Below the pieces are notes generated by a model that was not told the origin of the DNA, made no database searches, and was given only the letters and a program-made list of their open reading frames with translations. The translations under genes were made by a program, and so were the position numbers. DNA of 64,000 nucleotides from JACQGZ01 sp036004665 (GTDB taxonomy: Bacteria > Sysuimicrobiota > Sysuimicrobiia > Sysuimicrobiales > Humicultoraceae): contig DASYRG010000008.1 in NCBI GenBank assembly GCA_036004665.1, positions 62,001-126,000 of the forward strand, written 5' to 3'. Positions 32,571 to 40,916 of the stretch are shown one piece after another; position 1 is the stretch's first letter; every line of letters begins with the position of its first letter.

Positions 32571-34979
32571 ATGATCGTTTCGACACAACGTCAGGTAGAG
32601 ATTCAAGTCGGGGGGCGGACGCTCTCCTTCGAGACCGGGCTGCTGGCCCGCCAGGCCGACGGCGCCGTCGTGGTGCGGTACGGCGACAGCCTGGTCCTGG
32701 TGACGGCCACGGGCGCCGCCGAACCCCGCGCCGGCATCGACTTCTTCCCGCTGACCTGTGACTACGAAGAGAAGATGTACGCCGCAGGGAAGATCCCCGG
32801 CGGGTTCTTCAAGCGGGAGGGCCGGCCTGGAGAAGGCGCCATCCTCACCGCGCGCCTGATGGACCGCCCGATCCGTCCGCTCTTCCCCAAAGGGATGCGC
32901 CACGACGTTCAGGTGATCGCCACCGTGCTCTCCACGGACCAGGAGAACGATCCCGCCATCCTGGCCGTCAACGGCGCTTCTGCGGCGCTGATGCTCTCCG
33001 GACTGCCGTTTGAGGGGCCGGTCGGCGCGGTGCGCGTGGGCCTCATCGACGGCACGCTGGTGATCAACCCGACCATGCGGCAAATCGAGGAGCAGAGCTG
33101 GCTGGATCTAGTCGTGGCGGGGACGGCCGGAGCGATCATCATGATCGAGGCGGGGGCGAAAGAGGTCCCTGAGGAGCAGATGGTGGCGGCCCTCGACCTC
33201 GCCCAGACCGAGATCCGGCGGATCGTGGAGATTCAGAACAGGTTGGCTGAACTGGCGGCCAAACCCCGGCGGGAGATCCCCCTGGCCCTTCCCGATCCCG
33301 CGCTTGCCGCCGTCGTACGCGAGGCGGCCCTCCCGCAGATCGTCGAGGTCTACAGGCACTCTGAGAAGATGGCGCGCGAGGAAGCGTTGCGAGACATCCA
33401 GCGCACGGTCGCGCAGACCCTGATGGAGCGTGATTCGGACCGCTACGGGGGCGCTGGCGCTGCCGTGGCGGACGTCGTCGATGCGCTGGCCAAGGAGGAG
33501 ATGCGGCGCCGGGTCCTCGGGGAGGGGCGGCGCGCCGATGGGCGGGGCACGACGGAGATCCGGCCCCTTACCATCCAGGTCGGGCTGCTCCCGCGGGCGC
33601 ACGGCTCGGGACTGTTCCAGCGCGGGCAGACCCAGGTGCTCACCGTGACCACCCTCGGCACCGGCGAGGACGAGCAGAAGCTGGACAACCTGGGTCTGGC
33701 CGAACGCAAGCGGTACATGCATCACTACTCCTTTCCGCCTTTCAGCGTCGGAGAGGTCCGGCCGCTGCGGGGGGCGGGGCGCCGCGAGATCGGACACGGG
33801 GCGCTGGCGGAGCGGGCGCTGGCGTGGGCGATTCCCTCCGCGGAGGCCTTCCCGTACACCATCCGTCTGGTCTCGGAAGTGCTGGAGTCGAACGGCTCCA
33901 CCTCGATGGCCGCCGTCTGCGGCTCGACGCTCGCCCTCATGGACGCGGGCGTGCCCATCCGAGCGGCGGTCGCCGGCATCTCCGTGGGGCTGATCACCGA
34001 CGATGCGGGCCGGGCCGCCCTCCTCACCGACATCCTGGGGATGGAGGACGAGATGGGCGACATGGACTTCAAGGTCGCCGGCACGCGGGACGGGATCACG
34101 GCGATTCAACTGGACCTGAAGATCAAGGGGCTGAACCGGGAGCTGCTGCTGGGCGCCCTAGCCCAGGCGCGGGATGCCCGCCTGACCATCCTGGACCGGA
34201 TGACCGAGGTCCTGCCCGGGCCGCGGACAACGCTCTCCCCCTACGCGCCGCGCATCCTGACGATGGAGATCAACCCCGAGCGCATCCGCGAGGTGATCGG
34301 TCCCGGCGGCAAGGTGATCAACAAGATCACGCAGGAGACCGGCGCCAAGATCGACATTGAGCAGGACGGCCGGATCGCCATCGCCTCGGTGGACGAGGCG
34401 GCGGCGCGGCGGGCGATGGCGATGATCGAAGAGATCGTCCGCGAGGTGAAGGTGGGCGAGCTGTACCTGGGACGCGTCACGCGGCTGATGAACTTCGGCG
34501 CCTTCGTCGAGGTGCTTCCCGGCAAGGAAGGACTCGTGCACATCTCCGATCTCTCCGATGACCGGGTGGAGAAGGTCGAAGACGTGGTCAAGGTGGGAGA
34601 CGAACTGCTGGTCAAGGTCAAGGAGATCGACAATCTCGGCCGCGTCAACCTGACGCGGCGGGGGATCGGGGCCGACGAAGAGAGCGCGATCCCCCAGGGC
34701 ATGACCGCCCCGCCGCTGCGTCCCCAGCGCGACGATCGGGGGCGAGGAGGAGGACGGGGCGGACCGGGCCGACCGGGGCGGGGACGCAGCGGAGGAGGCC
34801 GCGGTCCCGACGGTGGCCGGGGCGGGCGTCCCCAGGGCCCGCGCAGCCAAGGGCGAGGTGAACACCGCGGCGCCGGCGCCCGCGGGGGGTCGGAAAGGCC
34901 GCGCGGGGGCGGTTCAGAGAGTGGGGGATCTGGAGGGGCTTCGGGAGAGGGCGGAGGCGGAACCGGCCCTGCACGCTGA
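32571..34979 (+). CDS. pnp: Polynucleotide phosphorylase
   Basis: Phosphorolytic 3'-5' exoribonuclease; 802 aa. Two RNase PH-like domains (first with FFPLTCDYEEKMYAAGKIPGGFFKREGRP, second with YSFPPFSVGEVRPLRGAGRREIGHGALAERAL and ILGMEDEMGDMDFKVAG), KH (ERIREVIGPGGKVINKITQETGA, about 565-590) and S1 (LYLGRVTRLMNFGAFVEVLPGKEGLVHISDL). After S1 there is an unusual roughly 75-residue Arg/Gly-rich tail of RGG/GRGG repeats. AGGAGG precedes the ATG. Its TGA overlaps the ATG of the protease gene. Confidence 0.97.
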   Translation: MIVSTQRQVEIQVGGRTLSFETGLLARQADGAVVVRYGDSLVLVTATGAAEPRAGIDFFPLTCDYEEKMYAAGKIPGGFFKREGRPGEGAILTARLMDRPIRPLFPKGMRHDVQVIATVLSTDQENDPAILAVNGASAALMLSGLPFEGPVGAVRVGLIDGTLVINPTMRQIEEQSWLDLVVAGTAGAIIMIEAGAKEVPEEQMVAALDLAQTEIRRIVEIQNRLAELAAKPRREIPLALPDPALAAVVREAALPQIVEVYRHSEKMAREEALRDIQRTVAQTLMERDSDRYGGAGAAVADVVDALAKEEMRRRVLGEGRRADGRGTTEIRPLTIQVGLLPRAHGSGLFQRGQTQVLTVTTLGTGEDEQKLDNLGLAERKRYMHHYSFPPFSVGEVRPLRGAGRREIGHGALAERALAWAIPSAEAFPYTIRLVSEVLESNGSTSMAAVCGSTLALMDAGVPIRAAVAGISVGLITDDAGRAALLTDILGMEDEMGDMDFKVAGTRDGITAIQLDLKIKGLNRELLLGALAQARDARLTILDRMTEVLPGPRTTLSPYAPRILTMEINPERIREVIGPGGKVINKITQETGAKIDIEQDGRIAIASVDEAAARRAMAMIEEIVREVKVGELYLGRVTRLMNFGAFVEVLPGKEGLVHISDLSDDRVEKVEDVVKVGDELLVKVKEIDNLGRVNLTRRGIGADEESAIPQGMTAPPLRPQRDDRGRGGGRGGPGRPGRGRSGGGRGPDGGRGGRPQGPRSQGRGEHRGAGARGGSERPRGGGSESGGSGGASGEGGGGTGPAR

Positions 34980-36271
34980 TGACGCAGCGGACTGAACACA
35001 CCATCCTGCCGAACGGCATCCAGGTGATCACCGAGACGATGCCCGCGGTGCGCACGGCCGCGGTGGGCATTTGGATCGGCACCGGCTCGCGCTACGAGGA
35101 GGCGGCCCTGGGGGGGATCTCCCACTTCCTCGAACACCTCTTCTTTAAAGGCACGGAGAGTCGCACCGCCCTCGACATCGCCAGCGCGGCTGACGCCATC
35201 GGCGCGCAGCTCAACGCCTTCACCGACCGGGAAGGCACCGTCCTCTACGGCAAGGCGCTGTCGAACCACCTTCCCGCCGTCCTCGACCTGATGGCGGACA
35301 TGCTGCTGCGCGCCTCCCTGGACCCCGAGGCCCTGGAGCGGGAGCGGCAGGTGATCCTCGAAGAGATCAAGATGTATGAGGACTCACCGGACGAGCTCGT
35401 GCAGGATCTCTTTGCCCAGACCGTCTGGAACGGCCATCCCCTCGGCCGGCCGGTCATCGGCACGGTGGACACGGTGCGCGCCCTCACGCGCGAGGACTTC
35501 CTGCGCTACCGGGCGCAGCACTACCGGCCGGGCAACGTCATCGTGGCCGTGGCCGGCGACGTCCGCCACGCCGAGGTCGTCGGGCTGGTGGCCGAACGTC
35601 TCGGAGCGTGGGAGGGGGCGGTCCCCGCACGGCCAACCGAGCGTCCTTTGGTCCGTCCCGATATCTCGCTGCGCCCTAAAGAGACTGAGCAGGTGCACCT
35701 CACCGTGGGCACGCGGGGACTGCCGCAGGGAGACGAAGGGCGATACGTCATGGCTATCCTCGACGGAATCCTGGGCGGGGGGATGTCCAGCCGGCTCTTT
35801 CAGGAGATCCGGGAGCGGCGCGGCCTGGTGTACACCATTACCACCTACCACTCCGCCTACCGGGATGCCGGGCTCTTCGTCGTCTATGGGGCGATGAGCC
35901 CGCCGGCGGCGCCGCAGGTGACCTCGCTCATCATGGAAGAGTTCGAGAAGATCAAGGACCGGATTCCCCCCGAGGAACTGAGCCGGGCCAAGGAGTCCCT
36001 CAAGGGCGTGATCATGCTGTCGCTGGAGTCCACTGACAGCCGGATGTTCAACCTGGCGCGCTCGCAGATCTACTTCGGCCGGCAGTTCACCCTTGATGAG
36101 ATCCTGGCGCGCATCGACGCGGTCACCGCCGAGCAGGTGCAGGCGATGGCGGCGGAGACCCTCATCCCGGAGCGGCTGGCGCTGGCGGCCATCGGACCGT
36201 TCCGCCCTGACGGATCCCTCTCCCGCACACTCACGCAGGCCTTCCGCGCGGAAAGCGCACTCACCGCGTAA
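34979..36271 (+). CDS. M16-family zinc peptidase (MlpA/PqqL-like)
   Basis: A 430-residue M16 peptidase subunit: LPNGIQVITETMPAVRTAAVGIWIGTGSRYE, the inverted zinc motif HFLEHLFFKG (HxxEH about 44-48) with the downstream Glu in EERQVILEEIKMYEDSP-like context, and the R/Y pair region SSRLFQEIRERRGLVYTI. In Bacillus the homologue mlpA follows pnp. It probably degrades peptides or processes secreted proteins; the substrate is unknown. Start overlaps the pnp stop. Confidence 0.93.
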   Translation: MTQRTEHTILPNGIQVITETMPAVRTAAVGIWIGTGSRYEEAALGGISHFLEHLFFKGTESRTALDIASAADAIGAQLNAFTDREGTVLYGKALSNHLPAVLDLMADMLLRASLDPEALERERQVILEEIKMYEDSPDELVQDLFAQTVWNGHPLGRPVIGTVDTVRALTREDFLRYRAQHYRPGNVIVAVAGDVRHAEVVGLVAERLGAWEGAVPARPTERPLVRPDISLRPKETEQVHLTVGTRGLPQGDEGRYVMAILDGILGGGMSSRLFQEIRERRGLVYTITTYHSAYRDAGLFVVYGAMSPPAAPQVTSLIMEEFEKIKDRIPPEELSRAKESLKGVIMLSLESTDSRMFNLARSQIYFGRQFTLDEILARIDAVTAEQVQAMAAETLIPERLALAAIGPFRPDGSLSRTLTQAFRAESALTA

Positions 36272-36283
36272 GGGTCTCTAAGA

Positions 36284-36354
36284 GAGGATGAGAGCCGCAC
36301 CCTCGGAAACCGAACTACAGGATCACGGTTTCCTTGGGTGCGGGTCTCATCCTC
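36284..36354. repeat. Hairpin repeat copy D
   Basis: 19-base arms with one mismatch (36284-36302 with 36336-36354) enclosing an inner 8-bp stem GGAAACCG/CGGTTTCC (36305-36312 with 36326-36333) and the loop AACTACAGGATCA. It starts 13 bases after the M16 gene stop. Its core is the exact reverse complement of copy E in the same spacer, while the arms differ completely. Confidence 0.85.
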
Positions 36355-36408
36355 GCGTACAAATCCTCACCCGGTGGGCCCGTTACGAGCGGGGATCGCG
36401 TGCGTGTG

Positions 36409-36477
36409 AGGCTGAGGAACCCATCCGAGGAAACCGTGATCCTGTAGTTCGGTTTCGGAGGATGGGTTCCTCAGCCT
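36409..36477. repeat. Hairpin repeat copy E, inverted relative to copy D
   Basis: Perfect 18-bp arms (36409-36426 with 36460-36477) around GGAAACCGTGATCCTGTAG-TTCGGTTTC, the reverse complement of the copy D core. It ends 17 bases before the dapB GTG. The outer arm starts GGCTGAGGAA, as do the arms of copy A, suggesting some arm relationship between those two. Confidence 0.85.
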
Positions 36478-36493
36478 GAGAGGTACGTTCGCC

Positions 36494-37300
36494 GTGACGG
36501 ACGCGATCCGGGTGGTTGTGAGTGGTGCGGCGGGGAGAATGGGGCGCGCGGCCGTGCGCGCCATCGCCGGCAGCGCCGATCTGGCGCTCACTGGTGCGGT
36601 GGGACGCAGCCGGGCGGTCGGCGACGATGCCGGCCTGACCGCGGGGCTCTCCGCTCTCGACGTCCGGATCGACGACGACCTTGCATCCCTGCTGGATCGC
36701 ACGCGCCCCGACGTGCTGGTGGAGTTCGCCCCAGGCGCCGCGGCGGCGGCGCATGCGCGGACGGCCATTCCGCGGGGCGTGCGTCCGGTGATCGGCGCGA
36801 CCGGCCTCGCCCCCCAGGACGTTCAGGATCTCACAGGGCTGTGCGAAGCCCGCCGGGTCGGCGCCGTCATCGCCCCCAACTTCGCTCTGGGGGCGGTCCT
36901 GATGATGCAGTTCGCGCGCGCCGCCGCGCGGCACTTTCCCCACGTTGAAGTGATCGAACTCCACCATGACCGTAAGCGCGACGCCCCCTCCGGCACCGCT
37001 GCCAAGACCGCGCAGATGATTGCCGACGCCCGGGGCGAGGCGCCAGTGCCGAAGGTCCAGGAGGAAGAGACCGCGGCGGGGGCGCGGGGCGGGACGGTGG
37101 GCGGCGTGCGGGTGCACAGCGTCCGCCTGCCCGGGCTGGTCGCCCATCAGGAGGTCATCTTCGGCGGTGCTGGCCAGGCCCTGACCATCCGCCATGACTC
37201 CTTCAACGAAGAGTCCTTCATGCCAGGGTTGCTGCTGGCGATCCGCCGCGTGATGTCCTTGAGCAGCCTGGTCTACGGCCTGGAGAACCTGCTCGAGTAG
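36494..37300 (+). CDS. dapB: 4-hydroxy-tetrahydrodipicolinate reductase
   Basis: Second dedicated step of DAP/lysine synthesis, NAD(P)H-dependent; 268 aa. RVVVSGAAGRMGRAAVRAI (nucleotide-binding GxxGxxG), VIGATGLAPQD, APNFALGAVLMMQFA, and VIELHHDRKRDAPSGTAAKTA (catalytic His pair and Lys, about 153-170). GTG start. Other genes of the pathway (asd, dapG, dapA) follow, with one unrelated-looking gene inserted after dapB. Confidence 0.96.
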   Translation: MTDAIRVVVSGAAGRMGRAAVRAIAGSADLALTGAVGRSRAVGDDAGLTAGLSALDVRIDDDLASLLDRTRPDVLVEFAPGAAAAAHARTAIPRGVRPVIGATGLAPQDVQDLTGLCEARRVGAVIAPNFALGAVLMMQFARAAARHFPHVEVIELHHDRKRDAPSGTAAKTAQMIADARGEAPVPKVQEEETAAGARGGTVGGVRVHSVRLPGLVAHQEVIFGGAGQALTIRHDSFNEESFMPGLLLAIRRVMSLSSLVYGLENLLE

Positions 37301-37317
37301 GCCCCGACCGTCTCTCT

Positions 37318-38430
37318 ATGCGTATCGAGCGCATCGAGGTCTACGGCTACGACCTCTCCTATGCACACGGAGAGTACGTCATGTCGGGTGGCCGCGCCGT
37401 CAGCCGTCTGCCCTCGACCGTCGTCCGCGTCCTGACCGATACGGACGCGGAAGGGTATGGGGAGGTCTGCCCGCTGGGTCCCACCTACCTACCCTCGTTT
37501 GCCGAAGGGGCGCGGGCGGCCCTGCGCGTGCTGGCTCCCGCGCTGATCGGCGCCGACCCCCTCAACCTGGCGGCCGTCGGCGAGCGGCTCGACCACGCGC
37601 TGCGCGGGCACGAGTATGCGAAGAGTCCGCTGGACGTCGCCTGCTGGGACATTCTTGCCAGAACCGCGGGCCAGCCGCTGACGACACTGCTGGGCGGGGT
37701 GCGGCAGACCCAGTTCGCTCTCTACATGGCCGTCCCGCTCGGTCCGGCGGAGGCGATGGTCGAGTACGTCCTCGCCCGCCGGGCTGAGGGCATCCACCGG
37801 TTTCAGTTGAAGGTTGGGGCGGATCCACGGGAGGACGCCGCGAGGGTCCGGCGCGTCGTGGAGGCAACCCAGGAAGACGACGTGGTCATCGCCGACGCCA
37901 ACGGTGGGTGGCGGCTCAACGACGCACTCGTCGCGGCGCGGTTGCTTGAACCGATGTCTCGCGTCTACCTGGAGCAGCCCTGTCCCACACTCGAAGAGTG
38001 CGCGTGGATCCGGTCGATCACCTCTCTGCCGATGATCTATGATGAGATCGTCACCGATGTCCCCTCGATGCTGGCCGTCGTGCGGGAGGGTGGAGGCGGA
38101 GGGATCAATCTCAAGATCAGCCGGGTCGGTGGCCTCAGCCGGGCGCGAGTGCTCCGTGATCTGGCTGAAGCCCTGGGCATCGCGTTGACGATCGAGGATT
38201 CCTGGGGCGGGGACGTGGTGACCGCGGCAGTGAGCCATCTGGCCGCGACGGTGAGGCCGGAGGCGCTCTTTACCGTCTCCTTCATGAACGACTGGGTGAA
38301 CGAGCATGTCGCCGGCTATCAGCCGCGCTCCCGGGGCGGCTTTGGCGCCCCTCCGGCGCAGCCCGGACTGGGTATTGACGTCGACCGGTCCGTTCTGGGC
38401 GCGGCACTCTTCGTCACTCCGGACATCTGA
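37318..38430 (+). CDS. Enolase-superfamily enzyme (mandelate racemase/muconate lactonizing type)
   Basis: A 370-residue MLE/MR-type enzyme: capping domain MRIERIEVYGYDLSYAHGEYVMSGGR, then barrel ligands DANGGW (Asp), YLEQPC (Glu), MIYDEIV (Glu/Asp) and the second acid/base lysine in GGGINLKISRVGG. The first catalytic K-x-K site reads RFQLKVGAD, so the first lysine is Gln. The YVMSGGR segment is reminiscent of cis-3-hydroxyproline dehydratase-like members, but the substrate is not certain. Its place between dapB and asd suggests amino-acid metabolism, or simply an insertion in the operon. ATG 17 bases after dapB. Confidence 0.88.
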   Translation: MRIERIEVYGYDLSYAHGEYVMSGGRAVSRLPSTVVRVLTDTDAEGYGEVCPLGPTYLPSFAEGARAALRVLAPALIGADPLNLAAVGERLDHALRGHEYAKSPLDVACWDILARTAGQPLTTLLGGVRQTQFALYMAVPLGPAEAMVEYVLARRAEGIHRFQLKVGADPREDAARVRRVVEATQEDDVVIADANGGWRLNDALVAARLLEPMSRVYLEQPCPTLEECAWIRSITSLPMIYDEIVTDVPSMLAVVREGGGGGINLKISRVGGLSRARVLRDLAEALGIALTIEDSWGGDVVTAAVSHLAATVRPEALFTVSFMNDWVNEHVAGYQPRSRGGFGAPPAQPGLGIDVDRSVLGAALFVTPDI

Positions 38431-38470
38431 CGCAAGGAACGCTTCGAACGCGCAGCGAAATTTCGAGAGA

Positions 38471-39535
38471 ATGAGCGGGGAAGGATTCACGGTCGCCGTC
38501 GTCGGCGCCACCGGCGTGGTCGGGAGTGAGATGGTCCGGGTTCTCTCCCAACGCGGTTTTCCCGTCAGACGTCTCCGCCTCTTCGCGACCGCGCGCTCTG
38601 CCGGTCGACACCTCCCCTTCGGGGATCACGACCTCGAGATTGAAGAGACCTCGGCGGCGGCCCTGGCCGGCCATGAGGTCGTGCTCTTCGCCGGAGGGGA
38701 CGATGCCAGCCGGCAGTTCGCCTGGACCGTCGCCGACGGCGGCGGGGTGGCGATCGACAACTCTTCTACCTGGCGGCTCGACCCCCGCGTGCCGCTCGTC
38801 ATCCCCGAAGTGAACGCGCACCTCCTCGCCACCCACCAGGGGGTCATCGCCAACCCCAACTGCACGGCCGCCACGATCGTGATGGTGCTCGCGCCGCTGC
38901 ATCGCGCGGCCGGCATCAAGCGAGCGGTGGTGGCGACCTACCAATCGGTCTCCGGAGGCGGCGCCGACAACGTGCGCGCCCTGCTCGAGCAGACCCGGGC
39001 GCTGCTGGACGAGGCGGACGCCCTCCAGTTCGGCCCCCTAGACCGGATCGAGCGGGCGGCGGGCACGCCGCACCCGCTCGCCTTCAATGTCCTGCCGCAG
39101 TGGAAGTGGGGCCCAGACGGGTACACCGAAGAGGAGCTGAAGATCGTCGTCGAGACCCACAAGATCATGGACGCCGACTTTCCGGTGCTGCCCACCACCG
39201 TGCGGGTGCCGGTGCTGGTCGGCCACACCGTGGCGATGCATCTGGACCTGGAGCGTCCACTCCCGCCCGAAGAGGCGCGCCGGATTCTGGCGGCGAGTGC
39301 GGGAGTCGAAGTGGTGGACGCCCCCGAAGCGGGCCGATTCCCCACACCGGTGCTCAGCGCGGGGCGGGACGAGGTGCTGGTGGGACGCATCCGCCGCGAT
39401 CCCACCTCGGCCACCGGGCTGCTCCTGGTCGCCGCGGGCGACAATCTGCGCAAGGGCGCCGCCCTCAACGCGGTGCAGATTGCGGAAGCCCTCGTGGCTC
39501 AGCGGCTGCTGCCGCGGGCACCGGCACGGGCGTGA
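38471..39535 (+). CDS. asd: Aspartate-semialdehyde dehydrogenase
   Basis: Reduces aspartyl phosphate to aspartate semialdehyde; 354 aa. FTVAVVGATGVVGSEMVRVLSQRGFP (NADP site), VIANPNCTAATIVMVLAPLH (catalytic Cys about 133), QSVSGGGADNVRAL, and VRVPVLVGHTVAMHLDLERPL (catalytic His region). ATG 38471 begins right at the conserved nucleotide-binding strand; an open extension to 38306 overlaps the upstream gene and is not needed. Confidence 0.96.
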   Translation: MSGEGFTVAVVGATGVVGSEMVRVLSQRGFPVRRLRLFATARSAGRHLPFGDHDLEIEETSAAALAGHEVVLFAGGDDASRQFAWTVADGGGVAIDNSSTWRLDPRVPLVIPEVNAHLLATHQGVIANPNCTAATIVMVLAPLHRAAGIKRAVVATYQSVSGGGADNVRALLEQTRALLDEADALQFGPLDRIERAAGTPHPLAFNVLPQWKWGPDGYTEEELKIVVETHKIMDADFPVLPTTVRVPVLVGHTVAMHLDLERPLPPEEARRILAASAGVEVVDAPEAGRFPTPVLSAGRDEVLVGRIRRDPTSATGLLLVAAGDNLRKGAALNAVQIAEALVAQRLLPRAPARA

Positions 39536-39572
39536 TCGAGCAGGGGAGGAGAGTCAAAGGACTGCCGTTCGC

Positions 39573-40820
39573 ATGTCCGTGATCGTCCAGAAATACGGCG
39601 GCGTGCTGCTTGCCACGCCGCAGGGACGGGAGGAGGTGGCCGCCCAGGTCATCGCCACCCGCAGCGAGGGCGCTCGGGTAGTGGTTGTGGCCTCCGCCAT
39701 CGGTCGTGAAGGAGATCCGTACGCGACCGACACGCTGCTCGGTCTGGCCACCCAGGTCGACCCGACCGTTTCCCCGCGCACCCTGGACCTGCTGCTCAGC
39801 TGCGGCGAGATCATCTCCACGGCCCTTCTGGCGCACACGCTCGAGCGCGCGGGCGCCCCAGCGGTGGCGCTGACCGGGTTGCAGGCCGGGATCCAGACGA
39901 CCGGGGATTTCGGTGAGGCCCGCATCCTGCACATCGACCCCATCCCGATCCGCGCCCACCTCGACGGCGGCCGCATCGCCGTGGTGGCCGGGTTTCAGGG
40001 GGTGACCGCCGAGCAGGAGGTGACCACGCTGGGGCGCGGCGGCAGCGACACCACCGCCATCGCGCTGGGCGCGGCGCTGCCGGCGGATCTGGTGGAGATC
40101 TACAAGGACGTGGAAGGAGTCATGACCGCCGATCCCAAAGTTGTGCCAGAGAGCCGCGTGATCTCGCAGATCTCCTACGATGAGGTCTCGCAGATGGCGG
40201 CCCTCGGCGCGCGAGTGATCCATCCGCGCGCGGCAGACATCGGCCGCGAGCACGACGTGCGGGTGGTCATCCGCCGGATGGGGTCCGGACGGACCGGAGG
40301 CACTCTGTTGGTGCGCGGCCCTGAACTGGGCGTGCCGATCAGCGACGGACGCCCGGTGATCGCCCTCGCCCATCTGCCCGACGTCGTACAGCTGCGGCTG
40401 CGCCGTCCGGCGGGCGAATCCCTCACCCATCCCCTCAAAGCGCTGCGGCGGCTGGCCGCCGAGGGGATCAGCATCGACCTGATCACGCTGATGTCCGACC
40501 TGCTCGCGTTCACGGTCCGGGAAGAGGACTACGAGCGCGCCGTGCGGCTCCTCCAGGGCGAAGGCTACGAGGCCTCCGTGACCCGTCCCTGCGCCAAGGT
40601 CTCGATCATCGGCGCGGGGATGCGCGGCGTCCCCGGCGTGATGGCCAGGGTGGTGAAGGCGCTCGAGGCGGCGGAGGCGGAGATCCTGCAGACCGCCGAT
40701 TCGCACACCACCATCTCCTGCCTGGTCCGGCGGGAGCAGATGGAGCGGGCCCTGCGCGGCCTGCACGACGAGTTCGGGCTGGGTGAGGCGGTGGCGTCGG
40801 AACGGGAGGCTCCTGGCTAA
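39573..40820 (+). CDS. dapG: Aspartate kinase, DapG type
   Basis: Phosphorylates aspartate, the entry to the DAP/lysine pathway; 415 aa. It aligns along its length with Bacillus DapG: VVVVASAIGREGDPYATDTLLGL, LLLSCGEIISTALLA, TLGRGGSDTTAIALGAAL, EIYKDVEGVMTADPKVV, and ACT domains with RPCAKVSIIGAGMRGVPGVM and ILQTADSHTTISCLV. The N-terminal signature is odd: QKYGGVLLATP instead of QKFGGTSV, so the Thr-Ser of KFGGTS is missing. ATG 39573 precedes this motif directly; upstream open frame lies in asd. Confidence 0.93.
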   Translation: MSVIVQKYGGVLLATPQGREEVAAQVIATRSEGARVVVVASAIGREGDPYATDTLLGLATQVDPTVSPRTLDLLLSCGEIISTALLAHTLERAGAPAVALTGLQAGIQTTGDFGEARILHIDPIPIRAHLDGGRIAVVAGFQGVTAEQEVTTLGRGGSDTTAIALGAALPADLVEIYKDVEGVMTADPKVVPESRVISQISYDEVSQMAALGARVIHPRAADIGREHDVRVVIRRMGSGRTGGTLLVRGPELGVPISDGRPVIALAHLPDVVQLRLRRPAGESLTHPLKALRRLAAEGISIDLITLMSDLLAFTVREEDYERAVRLLQGEGYEASVTRPCAKVSIIGAGMRGVPGVMARVVKALEAAEAEILQTADSHTTISCLVRREQMERALRGLHDEFGLGEAVASEREAPG

Positions 40821-40916
40821 ACAGACGAGGGAGAGGGAGGTCTCCAACGACAGCGGACAAGCGGCGCTCGAGGGCGCTCGAGGGCCCGCGAACAGAGACG
40901 ACAGGAGGGGAGCGCG

